Of a DNA stretch of 64,000 bases, positions 61,219 through 64,000 are shown piece by piece. Position numbers and translations under genes: made by a program. Numbering within the stretch: position 1 is the stretch's first letter; the number at the start of each line of letters is the position of its first letter. Below the pieces are notes generated by a model. That model saw nothing but the letters and a program-made list of their open reading frames with translations, was not told the origin of the DNA and ran no database searches. This DNA comes from JAWOLE01 sp963815655. Its GTDB lineage: Bacteria > Acidobacteriota > Thermoanaerobaculia > UBA5066 > Gp7-AA6. The stretch covers positions 1,426,001 to 1,490,000 of the forward strand of contig CAWFHK010000001.1 of the NCBI GenBank assembly GCA_963815655.1, in the 5' to 3' direction.

Positions 61219-63657
61219 ATGAGCTCGCTCGCGCAGGACATCACGTACGCGCTCCGGGGACTGGCGAAGGCGCCCGGCTTCACGGCCCTCGCGCTCGTGA
61301 CGCTGGCGCTCGGCATCGGGGCCAACACGGCGATCTTCTCGGTCGTGCACGCCGTCCTCTGGAAACCGCTCGCCTTCCCGCACCCGGAGAGGCTCGTCAC
61401 GCTCGAAGAGCGCGGAAGCGACGGCAAGCCGTCGCTGACGGGATTCCCCACGTACCAGGATTGGCGCGCCCGCGCGAAGTCGTTCGCGGACGTCGCGGTG
61501 CTCTCCTACTGGAACCCGACGCTCGTCCCCGGCGGCGCGAGCGAGGCGGAGAAGCTCGAGGGTCTGCGCGTCTCGGACGGCTTCTTCCGGATGCTGGGCG
61601 TGCGTCCGATGTTGGGACGCGATTTCCAGCGCGAGGAAGACCGCCCCAACGCGAACCGCGTGGCGATCCTCGGCTATGGGCTGTGGAAGCGGCGGTTCGG
61701 CGGCGACCCGGGTCTTGCGGGCCGGACGATCCAGCTTGGCGACCGCGCCTATCTCGTGGCTGGAATCCTGCCGCCCGAATTCGAGTCGGTGTTTTCGCCG
61801 TTCCCGTCGCGGCCCACCGAGATCTGGTCGCCGCTCGGCTACGACCTGTCGCTCCCCTACGCCTGCCGCGATTGCCGCCACCTGAAGGCCTTCGGGCGGT
61901 TGAAGCCCGGCGCGACCCTGGAGTCCGCGCGGGCGGAGATGAACGTCCTCCAGACCGGGATCGTCGGCGCGCATCCGGCGGAGTACGCGAGCGCGGGAAC
62001 CTTCGTCGAGCCGCTCGACCGCCAATTGACGGGCGCGGCGAGGCCCGTCCTGCTGACGCTCCTCGCCGCGGTCGGCTTCGTGCTTCTCATCGGCTGCGCC
62101 AACGTGGCGAGTCTGCTCGTCGCCCGCGCCGCGGGACGGCGGCGCGAGGTGGCGATCCGGTGCGCCCTCGGCGCCGACCGCCGGCGCATCGCGCGCATGT
62201 TCCTAACCGAGTCGCTCCTCCTCGCGGCGATCGGCGGCCTGCTCGGCGTCGCCGCCGCCGGGGCGACGCTCCAGACGCTCGTCGCGGCGGCGCCGGCCGG
62301 GCTGCCGCGTCTCGCCGGCACGCGGCTGGACCTCGCGGTCCTCGTCTTCGCCGCCGCCGTCTCCCTCGCGAGCGGGATCGTCTTCGGCCTCGCCCCGGCG
62401 CTGCGCCTCTCGCGCCTCGACCCGGAGCCGTTCCTTCGCGAGGGCTCCGGCGGTTCCGCGAGCCGGCGCTCGCGCCGGACGGCCGGCCTCCTCGTTGCCT
62501 TCGACGCCGCGCTCGCCTTCGTCCTGCTGTTCGGGGCGGGCCTGCTCGTCAAGAGCACGGCGCGCCTGCTCGCCGTGGACCCGGGATTCGTCCCCGCCGG
62601 GGTCCTCCAGATGGAAGTCACCGTTTCGGGAGCGGCCTACCGGGGGGACAACAGCGCCGCGGCCCTGGCCCGCTTCTACGAGCAGGCGCTCACCCGCATC
62701 GGCGCGCTTCCCGGGGTGATCTCCGCCGGGGCGACGAGCCAGCTCCCGCTCGGCGGCAACTTCGACGGCTACGGCGTCCACATCGAGGGGCGCGCGGAGC
62801 CCAACCCCGAGCAGGCGCCGAGCGCCGACCGCTACTCCGTCACGCCCGGCTACCTCGCGACGATGCGCATCCCGATCCTGAGGGGTCGAGGCTTTACCGA
62901 GGCCGACCGCCGCGACGCTCCGATGGTCGTCCTGATTAACCAGACTCTCGCGAAGAACGAGTTCTCCGGCGTGGACCCGGTCGGCCGGCGTCTCCGCATG
63001 GGCGGAACGGACGGGCCGCTGCGGACGATCGTCGGCATCGTGGGAGACGTGCGCCACGCCGGGCTCGACGCGCCGAAGACCAACCAGCTCTACCTCCCGC
63101 ACGCGCAGTTCACCGACTCCGACATGGTCGTCGTCCTCCGCGCGCGGGACGATCCGGCGGCCCTGGCCCCGGCTGCGCAGGCCGCGATCCGGGCCGTGGA
63201 CCCGAACCAGCCGATCACGCGCGTCCTGACGGTCAAGCGCGTCGTCGCGGCTTCCGCCGCCGCCCGCCTCTTCGCGGCCTCGCTGCTGGCCGCGTTCGCC
63301 GGCCTCGCGGTCCTGCTCGCGGCCGTCGGCGTCTTCGGCGTCGTCTCCGCGTTCGTGACGCGGCGCGTGCGCGAGATCGGCATCCGCATCGCCCTCGGTG
63401 CCCGCCGGGGACGGATCCTCGCGCTCGTGGCGGGGCAGGCCGTCGCCCTGGCCGCGATCGGCGTCGCCGCCGCCATGCCGATCGCTCTCGGGCTCGGCCG
63501 CGCGCTGAAGAGCCAGCTCTACGACGTCTCGCCAGGCGACGCCACCCTGCTGGCCGCGGTCGCCGTCCTGGCCATCACGGCAGCGCTCGCCGCGAGCCTG
63601 ATCCCGGCGCGCCGCGCGACCCGGATCGACCCGATGGCGGCGCTTCGAAGCGAGTGA
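61219..63657 (+). CDS. ADOP-type ABC transporter permease 4
   Basis: 812 residues from ATG 61219 (MSSLAQDITYALRGLAKAPG), GGAGGTGATCGG upstream. ADOP start followed by periplasmic domain, helices near 276-302 and after 320, second domain, and a C-terminal block near 684-800 ending ATRIDPMAALRSE. Closely parallels permeases 2 and 3 in layout; complete. Confidence 0.91.
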   Translation: MSSLAQDITYALRGLAKAPGFTALALVTLALGIGANTAIFSVVHAVLWKPLAFPHPERLVTLEERGSDGKPSLTGFPTYQDWRARAKSFADVAVLSYWNPTLVPGGASEAEKLEGLRVSDGFFRMLGVRPMLGRDFQREEDRPNANRVAILGYGLWKRRFGGDPGLAGRTIQLGDRAYLVAGILPPEFESVFSPFPSRPTEIWSPLGYDLSLPYACRDCRHLKAFGRLKPGATLESARAEMNVLQTGIVGAHPAEYASAGTFVEPLDRQLTGAARPVLLTLLAAVGFVLLIGCANVASLLVARAAGRRREVAIRCALGADRRRIARMFLTESLLLAAIGGLLGVAAAGATLQTLVAAAPAGLPRLAGTRLDLAVLVFAAAVSLASGIVFGLAPALRLSRLDPEPFLREGSGGSASRRSRRTAGLLVAFDAALAFVLLFGAGLLVKSTARLLAVDPGFVPAGVLQMEVTVSGAAYRGDNSAAALARFYEQALTRIGALPGVISAGATSQLPLGGNFDGYGVHIEGRAEPNPEQAPSADRYSVTPGYLATMRIPILRGRGFTEADRRDAPMVVLINQTLAKNEFSGVDPVGRRLRMGGTDGPLRTIVGIVGDVRHAGLDAPKTNQLYLPHAQFTDSDMVVVLRARDDPAALAPAAQAAIRAVDPNQPITRVLTVKRVVAASAAARLFAASLLAAFAGLAVLLAAVGVFGVVSAFVTRRVREIGIRIALGARRGRILALVAGQAVALAAIGVAAAMPIALGLGRALKSQLYDVSPGDATLLAAVAVLAITAALAASLIPARRATRIDPMAALRSE

Positions 63658-63667
63658 GGTGACGGCG

Positions 63668-64000
63668 ATGAACGGACTGACCCGGGAACTCCGGCACGCC
63701 CTTCGGGGTCTCGCGAGGAGTCCCCGCTTCGCGGCGGCGGCGGCCCTGACGCTCGCGCTCGGGATCGGCGCGAACACCGTGATCTTCAGCCTCGCCGACG
63801 CCGTCCTCCTGCGTCCCCTCCCCTACCGCGACCCGGGACGACTCGTCGTCCTCTGGGAAGGGCGGCTCACGCGGCCCGGCGTGCGCAACGTCATCTCCGC
63901 CGCGAACTTCCTCGACTGGAAGAGGCAGAGCAGCGTCTTCGAGGACATGGCCATCTCCACCTGGAGCGGGCTGACTCTCGTTGGCTCCGGGCCGCCGGAG
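63668..64000 (+). CDS. ADOP-type ABC transporter permease 5 (cut by window edge)
   Basis: The first 111 residues are present: MNGLTRELRHALRGLARSPR, then AAAALTLALGIGANTVIFSL and LLRPLPYRDPGRLVVLWEG, ending in the start of the periplasmic domain (NFLDWKRQSSVFEDMAISTW). GAGGTGACGGCG lies before the ATG, ten bases beyond the previous stop. The rest lies outside the window. Confidence 0.88.
   Translation, partial: MNGLTRELRHALRGLARSPRFAAAAALTLALGIGANTVIFSLADAVLLRPLPYRDPGRLVVLWEGRLTRPGVRNVISAANFLDWKRQSSVFEDMAISTWSGLTLVGSGPPE

Overview
The window is GC-rich bacterial DNA. It suggests a member of the Acidobacteriota, or a close relative, for three reasons: an array of long FtsX/MacB-type permeases with the N-terminal segment typical of the acidobacterial duplicated orphan permease (ADOP) family, a GWxTD-domain lipoprotein-like gene, and BlaI/M56 signalling pairs. 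A cysteine-rich insertion in RpoB points the same way. This placement is inference; there is no 16S gene here.

Region 1 (about 1-39930, all on the minus strand) is one of the most complete translation/transcription superclusters a bacterium can have. In transcription order it reads rplM-rpsI-rpsB-tsf-pyrH-frr-ispD-ispF-rlmB, then tRNA-Thr(UGU)-Tyr(GUA)-Gly(UCC)-Thr(GGU)-tuf-rpmG-tRNA-Trp(CCA)-secE-nusG-rplK-rplA-rplJ-rplL-rpoB-rpoC. A rho-independent terminator and a strong promoter follow. Next come the str (rpsL-rpsG-fusA-tuf), S10 (rpsJ to rpsQ), spc (rplN to rpmJ) and alpha (rpsM-rpsK-rpsD) operons joined end to end. rpsD runs off the left edge. The two tuf copies are almost identical.

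Region 2 (40063-41474) is an insertion sequence with about 48-bp terminal inverted repeats and a DD35E transposase. It sits just upstream of the rplM promoter. Region 3 (41562-46445) holds folD, a GWxTD protein and, convergently, a large membrane protein fusing an MFS-like part to a spermidine-synthase-like part. Region 4 (46510-50213) is a BlaI repressor - BlaR1-like M56 protease - secreted repeat protein operon; the last two proteins share a 28-29 residue repeat. Region 5 (50351-64000) starts with a MITE-like element. It continues with an efflux adaptor, two ABC ATPases, five ADOP-type permeases (the last cut by the window edge) and decayed permease relics.

The most unusual signal is not a gene. 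Most of the longer spacers in Region 1, and one in Region 5, carry degenerate tandem repeats of a 7-bp (in two cases 8-bp) unit, usually as two facing, mutually complementary arms of about 25-35 nt around a short GC-rich spacer. The unit differs from spacer to spacer, but the two arms of a module usually match each other. Several modules abut a start codon through a GCGAAGCGAG-like motif in place of a Shine-Dalgarno sequence, and two heptad tracts have become part of coding sequence.
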